This document shows positions 55,226 to 64,000 of a stretch of DNA of 64,000 bases, piece by piece. Position numbers and translations under genes: made by a program. This stretch comes from Petrimonas sulfuriphila (GTDB lineage: Bacteria > Bacteroidota > Bacteroidia > Bacteroidales > Dysgonomonadaceae). The notes below the pieces were generated by a model. It did no database searches and was not told where the DNA came from. It saw only the letters and a program-made list of their open reading frames with translations. The stretch's first letter is position 1; each line of letters begins with the position of its first letter. The stretch spans positions 2,542,001-2,606,000 of the forward strand of contig CP073276.1 of assembly GCA_038561985.1 (NCBI GenBank). Direction: 5' to 3'.

Positions 55226-56548
55226 ATGAAAAATCTATTCAACAAGCTATGCATCCTCCTTTTTATTGCTCACTTTATTGCGTGTAGCCATGATGCAGTT
55301 GATGAAATGAGTGTCTTCACAGAAGATGGCACTGTCGTAAACACGTTCAAAGTTTCGGAAAACGAAGCCAGGGAAACGTTAATGTCTTTTTTGGACAGGT
55401 TTGATACAAGTTCTTCAGGCGGGGCTCGGAGCACATCCCAAAGGACAATCAAGGATATCCAGGCTTTCAATGTCAATCCAATGACAAGGGCTTCATCCGA
55501 TGATGGCTATGAATTGCCTGAAGATCTGGAGACACTGTTATACCTGATTAATTTCAATGATAACCAGGGATTCGGGATTGTGTCCGGAGATAAACGGACC
55601 ACGCCTGTCCTTGCTATTATCGATGAAGGAGGATTGTCTTTGGATACTCTTTCGAGAGTTGATAATCCGGGATTTCTGATGTTTTTGGATCAAGTTGTGG
55701 TGATGCAATTGAATGAAATAGCCGAATATGACTCGCAGACAGGAGCCCGTCCTTTACCCGTTTCTCCGGAGACCAGGGCTACTCCGGGTGATGTGTCGCC
55801 GCGATTACAAACAAAATGGAGCCAGGGCGCACCTTATAATAAATTTGCTCCTAATGGTGTTACCGGGTGTGTAATAACAGCCGCGGCACAGGCGTTAAGC
55901 TATTTTCAAACAATAGGGCATGTCCAATGGCAATATCAGAACACATACGGTGCAAGTCCATTGAATTGGAGTCAAATTATTGCCGACAGCGAGGATTATC
56001 TCGGAGGGTATGGAAGGCTTCATCGTACAGCTCTAGAACATGCTCAATCAGCAGACCAGGTTTCTCACCTGATGCGCTATCTGGGTGTAACCCTTAAAGC
56101 TACTTACAACAAGGGGAATAAGAAAGAAGGCCCTAGCACAAGCGCAGATTCAGGTGATGCCATAAAACATTTAAAAAATTGGTGCGGCCTTTCATCTTCA
56201 ACCTCTTTAAGAGACTATAATGCTGATGGCGTTCGCGTCGCACTCCAACATAATCCAAACTCTCTTGTCTGGGCAAGAGGTAATGGCAATAGAACGAATA
56301 AATTCTTAGGTATGATATATACGTACAAAGACGGGCATGCCTGGATCATTGATGGAATAAGAATAATAGGGTCGACGGACTACGTGCATTGCAACTGGGG
56401 ATGGGGCGGCAAATGCGACGGATACTTTGTGAGCGGCAGTTTTAACACGCAAGCGCCTCCCGCATTCTTAGACCCGATCGACGATGACCCGGGAACCGAA
56501 CCGTATAATTATAGGTATAAAAAGCAATATGCCGTGCTATCCCGATAA
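55226..56548 (+). CDS. C10 family cysteine peptidase lipoprotein
   Basis: Streptopain-like peptidase of 440 residues with lipobox Cys20. The propeptide (about 25-200) has the Spi-like inhibitor fold pattern (DLETLLYLINFNDNQGFGIVSGD). The catalytic domain starts near TKWSQGAPYNK; the nucleophile is Cys215 (VTGCVITAAAQ) and the His is His371 (GHAWIIDG), followed by NWGWGGKCDGYF. Expected to be surface-exposed and to self-process. A separate lipoprotein gene follows. Confidence 0.92.
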   Translation: MKNLFNKLCILLFIAHFIACSHDAVDEMSVFTEDGTVVNTFKVSENEARETLMSFLDRFDTSSSGGARSTSQRTIKDIQAFNVNPMTRASSDDGYELPEDLETLLYLINFNDNQGFGIVSGDKRTTPVLAIIDEGGLSLDTLSRVDNPGFLMFLDQVVVMQLNEIAEYDSQTGARPLPVSPETRATPGDVSPRLQTKWSQGAPYNKFAPNGVTGCVITAAAQALSYFQTIGHVQWQYQNTYGASPLNWSQIIADSEDYLGGYGRLHRTALEHAQSADQVSHLMRYLGVTLKATYNKGNKKEGPSTSADSGDAIKHLKNWCGLSSSTSLRDYNADGVRVALQHNPNSLVWARGNGNRTNKFLGMIYTYKDGHAWIIDGIRIIGSTDYVHCNWGWGGKCDGYFVSGSFNTQAPPAFLDPIDDDPGTEPYNYRYKKQYAVLSR

Positions 56549-56565
56549 CTTAAAAGAATGAGACA

Positions 56566-57204
56566 ATGAAACGGATTCATATTTTATTTTTGGCCGGACT
56601 GCTCCCTTTCCTGTCCGGATGCGACAAGAATGAAGGCGTGTATGCCTATTCAAAAGAAATAGAAATTCAATATGTTGATAAACAGGGGAATATTTTATAT
56701 TTCGATAAGGACGGGAATATCTCCTGTTTTGACAAGGTTGACTATTTTTCGCGGAAATTGAACGAGGAAGACTTTTTGACGACCTGCCCGATGGAGATCA
56801 TATCCTTTACGAATGAAAGGGGTATCCCCGTGGAATATAAATTAGATTACCAGGTAGGTCATTTGTTCAGATTTCGCATGAATGATGGGCGAAAAAGCGA
56901 ATACGGTTATGTCGTTAAATACAAAATTCCGCTTATTACCGGAGATTCAGTGGAAGAATTAAGGGTCACGCTCAAAGAAAACCACGGATTTCCCTGCGGG
57001 TGGCACAACTGCCGGTATAATGGGAAAGATATTCGCGTTTATACCATGGAGGAAATTTTCCCGGATTATCATAACCCCCAGCAAGTTTTTGATAAAGAAA
57101 AGCATGCCCGTAGGTTGACGGAAATGCTGTATAGCGGGAATTTGGTAGCACATGAAGTAGAGGGATTCATTCTTGTCATAATTCCTGTTGATATTGCTTT
57201 GTAA
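56566..57204 (+). CDS. Hypothetical lipoprotein downstream of C10 protease
   Basis: 212 residues with lipobox LSGC (Cys19). The mature part has a beta-rich, repeat-like start (YVDKQGNILYFDKDGNISCFDK) and a Cys pair in FPCGWHNC. Not recognised. It starts 18 nt after the C10 gene, an arrangement seen for protease inhibitors, but no inhibitor family match can be shown. Confidence 0.6.
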   Translation: MKRIHILFLAGLLPFLSGCDKNEGVYAYSKEIEIQYVDKQGNILYFDKDGNISCFDKVDYFSRKLNEEDFLTTCPMEIISFTNERGIPVEYKLDYQVGHLFRFRMNDGRKSEYGYVVKYKIPLITGDSVEELRVTLKENHGFPCGWHNCRYNGKDIRVYTMEEIFPDYHNPQQVFDKEKHARRLTEMLYSGNLVAHEVEGFILVIIPVDIAL

Positions 57205-57239
57205 ATACATTTATGATGTAGTCATGCGGGAGCATGAAG

Positions 57240-57262
57240 TTTCTTATAAAAGGGATAAGAAA
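57240..57262 (+). repeat. Hairpin after unknown lipoprotein gene
   Basis: TTTCTTAT and ATAAGAAA form a perfect 8-bp stem with a 7-nt loop. No T-run follows, so termination is uncertain. Confidence 0.45.
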
Positions 57263-57311
57263 TTATGGCACATTTCATAGGTTATGCAATATTCATTGGG
57301 ATTGATAAGGT

Positions 57312-57319
57312 ATATTTGA
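57312..57319 (+). promoter_or_regulatory. Candidate -7 box for astacin pseudogene
   Basis: TATATTTG matches TAnnTTTG, 58 nt before the pseudogene start; it suggests the dead gene may still be transcribed. Confidence 0.4.
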
Positions 57320-57377
57320 GTTTTTTGGTATTTTAAACACATAATGAAACCAAGTTATGAATTAAAACCATTGAACG

Positions 57378-58832
57378 ATGAAAACAACTAAATTATTATT
57401 AGAAATTTTTTTAAGTGTATGTGTAGCATATGCTTTCCTCACGTCTTGTACAGATAGTGAATACGAACCTTTCAAGGAAGTACTGGTGATTGCATCTGAA
57501 ACAGTTAAAACAAATGAGGGAATTGCATATTGGGTAAAAGTAAATGGAAGTGACACATGGAAAATGATGCATACACAGATTGCAAATTTCAACCATGAAA
57601 GAGGGTACGAATATGTAGTTGAAGTGAGCGTAAAAAAAATTAAGGATCCAGGACCAGATCAATCAAGTCACAAGTATACGCTTATAAAAATCATATCAAA
57701 AGAGAAGAAGGATTCAGAAGTTCCCCTTTTTACAACAGATTTCGCTGATCTTAAAAGTCGGAATGAGACTGCTTTCCCGAATGCCATCTGAGAAGTTGTG
57801 ACTTTACCAGACGGGACGCAATTTGAAAAGGTAGATTCTTTTTATATTTATCAGGGAGATATAGTCCTGAATGAAGAACAGGTTAATACTTTATTCAACA
57901 GTAGTTCTGATACACGTTCCGGTATCTCTACAAGTTCTGTAAAGTATTGGCATAGCCATTGAGTATATTATACTTTTGCTTCAGGATTTATTCTTAAACA
58001 AAATGTATATGATGCTATTCAGGAATGGGAGACAAAAACTAGTTTAAGATTTATTGAAGGCACGGGATATGGTGATTATATTGAATTTTTTCATGGTGAT
58101 GGAAATTATTCAAATTCAATAGGACGGAAAGATGGAAAACAAGTAATAAGCCTTTCAGAAACAGGCTCTAACACAGGGACAGCTATACATGAAATTGGTC
58201 ACGCTGTTGGACTTATTCATGAATAGTGCAAAAATGACAGGGATGATTTTGTTACTATATTATGGCAAAATATTGATCCTAAGTATACTAGTCAGTTTAA
58301 TTTATATCCTGCCGGAGCAATCAGAGATATAGGACCCTTTGATTTTTCTTCTGTAATGCTATACTCTTCTGATGCTTTTTCTGAAAACGGAAATCCAACA
58401 ATGACAACAACAGATGGTTTTTTCTTTATCGGACAACGGGCATTTCTATCAGCAGGGGATGTGGAGGGGGTAAAGTCAGCATATGGACCTCCTTTTCATA
58501 ATGAAAAAGAGACAGTTACTGTAATTAATGAATATGTATCAGGCTTGGATGACTACAGCGAATACGATGTAGATTACACAATTTATTTTTATAACGACAT
58601 AAATTGCGTGCAACGGTCATCATTAGTATATCCTCGGAATATAACTTATATTGAAGAAAGACACACATGCAATAGATACGGGGATGATATAAATGTATCC
58701 AGAACATATAGAAATATATTAGTACCCGCCGGTGCAACTTCATATAATCTGGGCACTGTTCGCAATATTGAACACTATATAATGAGTAATCCTAATGTAA
58801 TTGATAGAACTATATATTATGTTTTAAAATAA
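57378..58832 (+). pseudogene. Astacin-type (M12A) metalloprotease lipoprotein, three nonsense codons
   Basis: One continuous frame of 484 codons interrupted by TGA (57789-57791), TGA (57960-57962) and TAG (58224-58226), with no frameshift. It begins with a lipobox signal (Cys24). The catalytic core has zinc motif HEIGHAVGLIHE (from codon 271) and Met-turn SSVMLYSS. The TAG falls directly after the zinc motif, where related enzymes usually read HE(Q/H) then a basic, Asp-rich segment (here CKNDRDDF). Each stop can be explained by one C-to-T change (CGA or CAG ancestor). Full-length product is not expected. Confidence 0.85.
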
Positions 58833-58836
58833 ATGT

Positions 58837-59456
58837 GAGGGTGATAATAAATAAGTGTGCCTGAAAGTAATTTTAACGCCTTTAGGGAAACCCTTTATCA
58901 GCTTTCGCCTGAGCTTGATGGCCTTCGTTTGAACATTGCTATTGACGATGACGGTAAATCATTCTGGGTGTTACGGTGTAAAGTCCCTTCCAATACTTTT
59001 CGCGAACAATTGCCGATGGCTGTGGAAATGTTGAAAGAGAACAAGGATAAAAATATCGTGATGTACTGTACCGGAGGCATACGGTGTGAGAAAGCCAGCG
59101 CTTACCTGCGTTACAAAGGCTTTCCCCACGTATTTCACGTAGAAGGCGGTGTGATAGAATATGCCCGTAAAGCCAGGGAACAATGTTTGCCGTTGAAATT
59201 TATCGGAAAAAACTTCGTGTTTGATGAGCGTTTGGGAGAGCGGATTACCGATGATATTATCGCTCAATGCCATCAATGTGGTAAGCCTTGCGACAACCAT
59301 ACCAATTGTAACAACGACGGATGCCACCTGTTGTTTATTCAGTGCGATGAGTGTAAAAACAAGTACGACGGCTGTTGCAGTGATGAATGTAAGGAAGAGT
59401 TTCATTTGCCCGAAGAAGAACAACAACGGGCACGTCGTGCAGGAAGAGTCAATTAA
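58837..59456 (+). pseudogene. trhO: trhO (yceA) remnant, 5' truncated with internal deletion
   Basis: TrhO hydroxylates U34 of tRNA using oxygen. The frame is open from GTG 58857 (199 residues), matching TrhO from ISVPESNF onward, so the first ~70 residues are missing. After VLRCKV it jumps to [10 protein letters not shown]: about 59 residues of the rhodanese domain are deleted in frame compared with the E. coli protein as I recall it. The active-site loop [12 protein letters not shown] and the Cys-rich end are kept. GAGGGT at 58837-58842 may be a trace of the lost EG codons. Probably non-functional. Confidence 0.8.
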
Positions 59457-59463
59457 CTCCCAC

Positions 59464-60258
59464 TTATCTTACAGAGTAGGTATGCACGCTTCTCCCCCGG
59501 GCAGATGGCAGGTAATTGACTCCGTACCAGCATACCTGAAGCAGCATAAAGGCCAAAAGGAGAATAGTCATCGATGTCTTGTTTTTCGATGTTTTCAGGA
59601 GCCGGTAATGGATGTAGACCAGGTATCCGAGCCACGTAGCGGCTGCCCACGTCTCTTTCGGATCCCAGCTCCAGTAATGTCCCCAGGCTTCTTTTGCCCA
59701 GATCGCCCCCATTAGCATGCCCATCGTAACAAAAGCAATACCCACATACACCAGGTTGTCGGTCATATCCATGATACGTTCTTTGTCCTGGAGTTTTTCC
59801 TCCCGGAACAGGTAGTACAGGGCTACCAATGTTACCGCTCCCAGAATGGCGTAAGAAAACATATAGATAATAACGTGTGGGGCAAACCACGGACTTTGCA
59901 GGGCAGGCATCAACACCTTATTGTGGATATCGGGTTTAGCGATGTTCACAACGATAAAAACCGCCGAAAGGATGGTGCTGAACGATAATATCCATTTGTA
60001 TCCCCAACGCTGGTAAGTTATCAGTCCGGCAACCGGCAGAAAAAAGGAATACCACAACCGGGTTTCACCCATCGTGCGCAACGGCGGCCGTTCCAGGGAT
60101 ATCCACATACCGAGGATAAACGAGAAGAACACTCCCTGGCCTAAAACCGTAAACAAAGTCGGTAGCGTTTTTTTAGGTCTTCTTAGTGCCCATGCCGACG
60201 CTACTGTCCAAAGCAAAACTGATGGTATGGCAAAAAAGATAAAATGGTCCCAGGTCAT
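59464..60258 (-). CDS. ccsA: Cytochrome c biogenesis protein CcsA
   Basis: 264 residues from MTWDHFIFFAIP, with about eight membrane helices. The WWD haem-handling motif is WGHYWSWDPKETWA, flanked by conserved histidines (FAPHVIIYM). It is the CcsA half of System II cytochrome c synthetase, needed to attach haem to NrfA and NrfH. Starts 7 nt after the ResB-like gene. Last gene of the nrf operon; convergent with the trhO remnant. Confidence 0.93.
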   Translation of the reverse strand: MTWDHFIFFAIPSVLLWTVASAWALRRPKKTLPTLFTVLGQGVFFSFILGMWISLERPPLRTMGETRLWYSFFLPVAGLITYQRWGYKWILSFSTILSAVFIVVNIAKPDIHNKVLMPALQSPWFAPHVIIYMFSYAILGAVTLVALYYLFREEKLQDKERIMDMTDNLVYVGIAFVTMGMLMGAIWAKEAWGHYWSWDPKETWAAATWLGYLVYIHYRLLKTSKNKTSMTILLLAFMLLQVCWYGVNYLPSARGRSVHTYSVR

Positions 60259-60265
60259 GTTCAAT

Positions 60266-61540
60266 TTATGATTTACGATTTTTTTTAGGCCCTGCAATAA
60301 ACAGGAACAGTGCTCCGGCCAGCAACATGAAAATACCGGTGTAAACTACCGGTAACCAGGGGTCTCGAACGAGTTCGAAAACACTGGTTTTGGAATATTT
60401 GCCCATTTTTTCGTCGTAACTGTACTGGTAGATAATCCAGTCTTCTATTGACAAAGGTTTGTTCACTTCGATATTCGCTTTTTTCCTGTGTCCGGCTTCC
60501 GTGAAAACAGTGACTTGTGAAGTGTATTTCTTCACTTCCTGCACAGGCATTGCTACACTGGAGGTTTCATCGATGTACAATACCTGATAGGGAAACAAAT
60601 AACTTCCGTTGCTTACCCAGCCTTCAACAGGTGCTTTTAAAGACGGGTTGGTTACCCGTACTTTCAAGGCAGTGGCTGCTCCGTCCATAAGCATGGGTAC
60701 AACACTTGTAAAGACAGAGTCCCTTACTACAGCCGCTTGCGGAATATATTCGAGCACTTCGATAGTATTTCCGTTTAGTTGAGTTGGTTTGCCCAACCCT
60801 TCAAACATGTACGATCCGGGACGGTTTACGGGCAGGATTTTTCCCGTGCGATTATCAATGACAACCAGTTTTGGTGGATATTCTTCTATTATAAACGTAT
60901 CCAGTTCAATAGCTACAGGAAGCTCCTTGAGGTTACCCAGAGCATCGTGTGCACGCCATTCTGTGTTCCCTTCCACAACCGTCATGGTGTACCGTTGCAT
61001 GTCGCCGCTTCCCAACAGGCCGCCCCCCAGAGCAAAAAACAATCCTAGGTGGTTGAGGTAGAATCCGATCAGCCTCCACGATTGAGATTTGCGGGTTTTT
61101 CTCAGCACTGTGAGTCCTAGAATTACCAGGATGTAAAAACAGAGAAGCACGAATGCCCATGAAGTTGTCATCCGGTACCATCCCATCCGGCTGAAAATGT
61201 TGTTCGGCAGATGTTCCTGCGGTTCGTGTATAGTGAACTGAGGTGTCAGCCCCAGAATGACGATAGACAACAGCACCACAAGCATAGCCGGAACGGTTGA
61301 CCTTGCGCCCGACAACCAGCGGACAACGTGATTGTCTCTCAGCAGAAAGTGGCAACAAAGAAGCCCTGCAACCAGCAGGGCCCCGACGGTGGTATTTACA
61401 GGGGAACGGAAATCAGCGGGGCGAATATTGCCGAGCAGGAGCTGCAGCAGGAGTCCTGTCAGTGCAATGCCTCCGGCAACTATAAATCCTTCGGTGTAGC
61501 TCCACGGTTTCTCCCATATTCTTCGAGCGTCTTTGTTCAT
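60266..61540 (-). CDS. ccs1: Cytochrome c biogenesis protein ResB/Ccs1
   Basis: 424 residues with four membrane helices and a large periplasmic domain (about 180-380) before the final helix, as in ResB/Ccs1. Partner of CcsA in System II haem delivery. It lies between nrfA and ccsA in the same direction. Confidence 0.88.
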   Translation of the reverse strand: MNKDARRIWEKPWSYTEGFIVAGGIALTGLLLQLLLGNIRPADFRSPVNTTVGALLVAGLLCCHFLLRDNHVVRWLSGARSTVPAMLVVLLSIVILGLTPQFTIHEPQEHLPNNIFSRMGWYRMTTSWAFVLLCFYILVILGLTVLRKTRKSQSWRLIGFYLNHLGLFFALGGGLLGSGDMQRYTMTVVEGNTEWRAHDALGNLKELPVAIELDTFIIEEYPPKLVVIDNRTGKILPVNRPGSYMFEGLGKPTQLNGNTIEVLEYIPQAAVVRDSVFTSVVPMLMDGAATALKVRVTNPSLKAPVEGWVSNGSYLFPYQVLYIDETSSVAMPVQEVKKYTSQVTVFTEAGHRKKANIEVNKPLSIEDWIIYQYSYDEKMGKYSKTSVFELVRDPWLPVVYTGIFMLLAGALFLFIAGPKKNRKS

Positions 61541-61562
61541 AATTACCCGTGACGATGCCGTT

Positions 61563-63059
61563 TTATCTTCTGCTCACCAACCGGTTATTGGCTTTAGCTG
61601 TTTCCAGCCATTTGGGGACAACCGTTTCCATGAATTGCTTTTTTGCTTCTCTTTCCTGCCGCATGTCCAGACCGATATAAGCTTGTGCTTTTTCTTTGGT
61701 GGAGATGTCGGGCATGGGGACATCGCCGATGTAGCCGAGTTGTGCCAATACTTTAGAGAGGACGAAACGGGCTTTGTGGGCACGGTCGAGACTCATGGAG
61801 AGAATCCGCTGGAATTCAACCGGAGAGTGAAAAGAACCGCCATGCGAGGCTACGGCATAATCCCAACGCCATTGCGATTGACGAAGAAGTTGCAGCACCT
61901 CTTCCATTTGTGCTTCTGTAGCCCCTTTCTCCCAGGCAAATTTTGCTTCGATGTGGGCGGTTGCCAGTTCCTTTTCAACCCGGTTTCGGATTTCGTTAGC
62001 GCTGCGCTGACGCTCGAAGACTGCGGTACGTAAGGTCTCTTCGCTTTCACGGTGGCAAACCTGGCAAGTGTTGTTGATGCTTGCCAACGGACTTCTTACG
62101 TGGTGACTGGTGTATTTAACGCCGCCTTCCGATACGTAAGGCATGTGGCAATCGGCACACGAAACACCCCGTTGGGCATGAATGCCGGTTTTGTATATTT
62201 CGTAATCGGGATGTTGTGCTTTAATGATGGGGGCGCGGCTGAGCTTATGGGTATAGTCGGCAAACCGGATGCTGTCGTAATATTGTTCACCACCTTCCAC
62301 GGTCAACCCATTGTGCCAGGGGAAAATAAGGTATTTCCCTTCGGGAGAGAAATAATACTCCACGTGGCATTGGGCGCAAGCCAGCGAACGCATTTCCTGT
62401 TGCGAAACCTTGTGGATGTCCTGGCCACTGTTTCTGAATCCTTCGATCAGTCCCGGACGGCTGATTTTAAGGTTCATGGTTTCAGCCTCGTGACAATCGG
62501 CACAACCGATGGGGTTTACCACTTCTTGTCCCAACGAGGCCCACGTGCCTTTGTAATATTCGGCAATTCCTAGCGAATCCATCAGGCGGGGAACATCGGG
62601 ACTTTTACAAGTCCAGCAGGTTGCCGGCTGCGGACCTTCATCGGAAGACATGGGTGCACCTGTCCGTAACGTGTGGTGGATATCTTCTACCGCATGCATG
62701 TGTCCCCTGGGAGTTCCATAATCTTTCGAGAAAGCATACCCCGCCCAAAGAATCACCATTTCGGGACGTTGCGCCAGTACGTCCACCACGCTGCTTCCGT
62801 TAAATTCACTTTGAAAGGTGGTGTCAGCGGTTTTTATCCAGGATTCGTATTCACGCGGGTAGTTTTCTGCGAAAATTTCGTTTCTCGACTCAATGCCGGT
62901 GATATTCACTTTTTTGTTGTTTAGGATACTTACCACTTCAGCCCTGCGTTGAGTGATGGATGCGGCAAGCATTCCCAATAAAAAGACTATTCCAACCGTA
63001 ACGAAGAATAAAAGCCAGGCTACCCAGGGTTTCATCTTTCTGTTATCATTACTACTCAT
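61563..63059 (-). CDS. nrfA: Cytochrome c552 nitrite reductase (ammonia-forming)
   Basis: 498 residues. Pentahaem enzyme reducing nitrite to ammonium. Active-site haem motif CWTCK (148-152) with lysine ligand, and CxxCH motifs at 186-190, 228-232, 301-305 and 332-336. N-terminal signal/anchor helix at about 11-34. Supports anaerobic respiration and nitrite detoxification. Follows nrfH by 26 nt. Confidence 0.97.
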   Translation of the reverse strand: MSSNDNRKMKPWVAWLLFFVTVGIVFLLGMLAASITQRRAEVVSILNNKKVNITGIESRNEIFAENYPREYESWIKTADTTFQSEFNGSSVVDVLAQRPEMVILWAGYAFSKDYGTPRGHMHAVEDIHHTLRTGAPMSSDEGPQPATCWTCKSPDVPRLMDSLGIAEYYKGTWASLGQEVVNPIGCADCHEAETMNLKISRPGLIEGFRNSGQDIHKVSQQEMRSLACAQCHVEYYFSPEGKYLIFPWHNGLTVEGGEQYYDSIRFADYTHKLSRAPIIKAQHPDYEIYKTGIHAQRGVSCADCHMPYVSEGGVKYTSHHVRSPLASINNTCQVCHRESEETLRTAVFERQRSANEIRNRVEKELATAHIEAKFAWEKGATEAQMEEVLQLLRQSQWRWDYAVASHGGSFHSPVEFQRILSMSLDRAHKARFVLSKVLAQLGYIGDVPMPDISTKEKAQAYIGLDMRQEREAKKQFMETVVPKWLETAKANNRLVSRR

Positions 63060-63085
63060 AGGGATAAATTTGCGGGTTATTTATT

Positions 63086-63691
63086 TTATTTTATCTGATT
63101 TCTTTTCATGGCTGTACTTAGCCAGTCTGGCACATGGGTGTCTGGCATCGGTACATGTGAATGGGGAGTGGACACTTCCGAGCGGCTTCTCGTGTGAGGA
63201 ACATCCCTGTGGCAATCCCAGCAGGCATTTCCTCCCATTTCCTTCATCTCTTTATAGCCCATTCTTCCGGTATTTACAAACTCCTGATTAAGCTGTGTGT
63301 GACAACGGATGCAATTGTCCATGATGACCTCAGAACTGGCTTCTATGGTTTGCAGGGCTGTCTTCTCGCCTCTCAGTGTAAAAACGGCGGAGTGACGAAG
63401 CCCATCCTTGGCTTTAAAAAAATACTTATTCACGATATTGTTGTGCGGAACATGGCAGTCGTTACAGGTGGTGTTCCGGGCGTGTGAACTGTGGGTCCAA
63501 GTGGCGTAATAAGGACTCATCACGTGGCAGTTAACACAGGTTCTGGGGTTGTCGGATAAATAACTGTAGGCGCGAGAGGTGAAAAAAGTATAGATAAACA
63601 ACCCTGCAAACGCTCCCACGATGATGATTGCCGGGTATTTCCAGCCTCCTCTGGGTTTTATCTCGTTCCAAATGTGCGTTAGTTTTCCCAT
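63086..63691 (-). CDS. nrfH: Cytochrome c nitrite reductase small subunit NrfH
   Basis: 201 residues of the NapC/NirT family. One membrane anchor (about 18-37) and four haem motifs CVNCH (52-56), CNDCH (76-80), CIRCH (127-131) and CWDCH (157-161). Oxidises menaquinol and passes electrons to NrfA. First gene of the nrf operon. Confidence 0.95.
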   Translation of the reverse strand: MGKLTHIWNEIKPRGGWKYPAIIIVGAFAGLFIYTFFTSRAYSYLSDNPRTCVNCHVMSPYYATWTHSSHARNTTCNDCHVPHNNIVNKYFFKAKDGLRHSAVFTLRGEKTALQTIEASSEVIMDNCIRCHTQLNQEFVNTGRMGYKEMKEMGGNACWDCHRDVPHTRSRSEVSTPHSHVPMPDTHVPDWLSTAMKRNQIK

Positions 63692-63760
63692 GATAATTTA
63701 GCTTGAAACTAGAGTTTCTCCACTTCAATACAAAAAAAGCGAATTTAACTGTAAAAGAAT

Positions 63761-63774
63761 GTAATATTTATTAC
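63761..63774. promoter_or_regulatory. Palindrome in nrfH-Crp/Fnr divergent region
   Basis: GTAATATTTATTAC: 6-bp arms GTAATA/TATTAC around TT. It lies about midway between the divergent starts, a likely operator for the adjacent Crp/Fnr-type regulator. Not a textbook FNR or CRP site. Confidence 0.45.
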
Positions 63775-63818
63775 GAATTGAGAAAAAATAGTTATATTCG
63801 CTAATTACAATTAATCCT

Positions 63819-64000
63819 ATGAACCCTCAACATTCAGAGTTTTTTCAAACTATTTTTCAATGCCCGCTGTGCAATTCTATTCCTGTGGAAGAAAGAGCCG
63901 ACTTTTTACGCGACGTACGTTATAGCATAAAACGATACGGGAAAGGAGATATGCTGGTAGCGCAAGGATCAGTTTATGAGATGCTTTACATCGTTGTAAA
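63819..64000 (+). CDS. Crp/Fnr-family regulator (3' end outside window)
   Basis: First ~60 residues of a cyclic-nucleotide-binding-domain regulator (KRYGKGDMLVAQGSVYEMLYIVV). Two Cys residues (CPLC, 15 and 18) occur near the N-terminus, where FNR-type proteins hold cluster ligands; only two are visible, so a cluster is uncertain. Divergent from nrfH, making it a candidate regulator of nitrite reduction. Confidence 0.8.
   Translation, partial: MNPQHSEFFQTIFQCPLCNSIPVEERADFLRDVRYSIKRYGKGDMLVAQGSVYEMLYIVV

Noticed and set aside
57789-58226. Recoding of the stops as selenocysteine or pyrrolysine
   Set aside because: Both TGA and TAG occur in the same gene, other genes use these codons as stops, and none falls at a catalytic residue. 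Point-mutation loss is simpler.

Overview
The window is a chromosomal segment of a Bacteroidota bacterium, most likely Bacteroidales and perhaps the Dysgonomonas/Proteiniphilum/Petrimonas group (the genus is inference). The evidence is the gene content (S46 dipeptidyl peptidase, C10 and astacin-type lipoprotein proteases, DUF5715, Stealth proteins, a Bacteroidota-style ECF sigma factor, an nrfHA-ccs1-ccsA respiratory cluster) and repeated copies of the Bacteroidota promoter form TTTG-N20-TAnnTTTG. No rRNA, CRISPR array, insertion sequence or prophage was seen. Two identical tRNA-Asn genes are present. Coding density is high and no gene-free gap exceeds about 275 bp.

Left part (1-16.6 kb): an ABC exporter (ATPase cut by the window edge, plus permease), an ECF sigma factor with a membrane partner, and a degenerate signal-peptidase-II-like protein overlapping a small unknown gene, all on the minus strand. 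Then on the plus strand come a Yip1-like membrane protein, smpB, a nucleoside-recognition membrane protein, metH, a SNF2 helicase, a CBM9-like protein, a NahK-like sugar kinase, and the yceD-rpmF-fabH group.

Middle (16.6-35.9 kb): a minus-strand operon encodes a Tat-exported lipoprotein aldo/keto reductase, a NapH-NapG fused polyferredoxin and a lipocalin lipoprotein. This is the most unusual system in the window. It is followed by a glycosyltransferase with two tail-to-tail Stealth genes, purE-gcvH, a PAP2-like protein, rpoN, miaA, the tRNA-Asn pair, a D-2-hydroxyacid dehydrogenase, an AlkD-like protein, an M16 peptidase, two tandem outer-membrane barrel paralogues and a PBP4-type DacB.

Right part (35.9-64 kb): FKBP isomerase, glycyl-tRNA synthetase, a lipid-linked oligosaccharide flippase, DPP7-like peptidase, mgsA-pgm, a C69 dipeptidase, a DivIC/FtsB-like protein, a degenerate NtrC-type regulator with a hybrid histidine kinase, xerD, dnaN, a DEDDh exonuclease, DUF5715 and truA. 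Next is a stretch of secreted proteins and decay: an intact C10 protease with an inverted-repeat leader, an unknown lipoprotein, an astacin gene with three in-frame stop codons, and a trhO remnant that is 5'-truncated and has lost about 59 internal codons. The window ends with the minus-strand nitrite-ammonification operon nrfH-nrfA-ccs1-ccsA and a divergent Crp/Fnr-type regulator cut by the right edge.

Functional threads: anaerobic respiration (Nrf plus cytochrome c maturation, and the AKR/NapHG system), peptide scavenging (S46, C69, C10, M16, the dead astacin), envelope glycan export (GT4, Stealth, flippase), and replication/repair (dnaN, exonuclease, AlkD, xerD).
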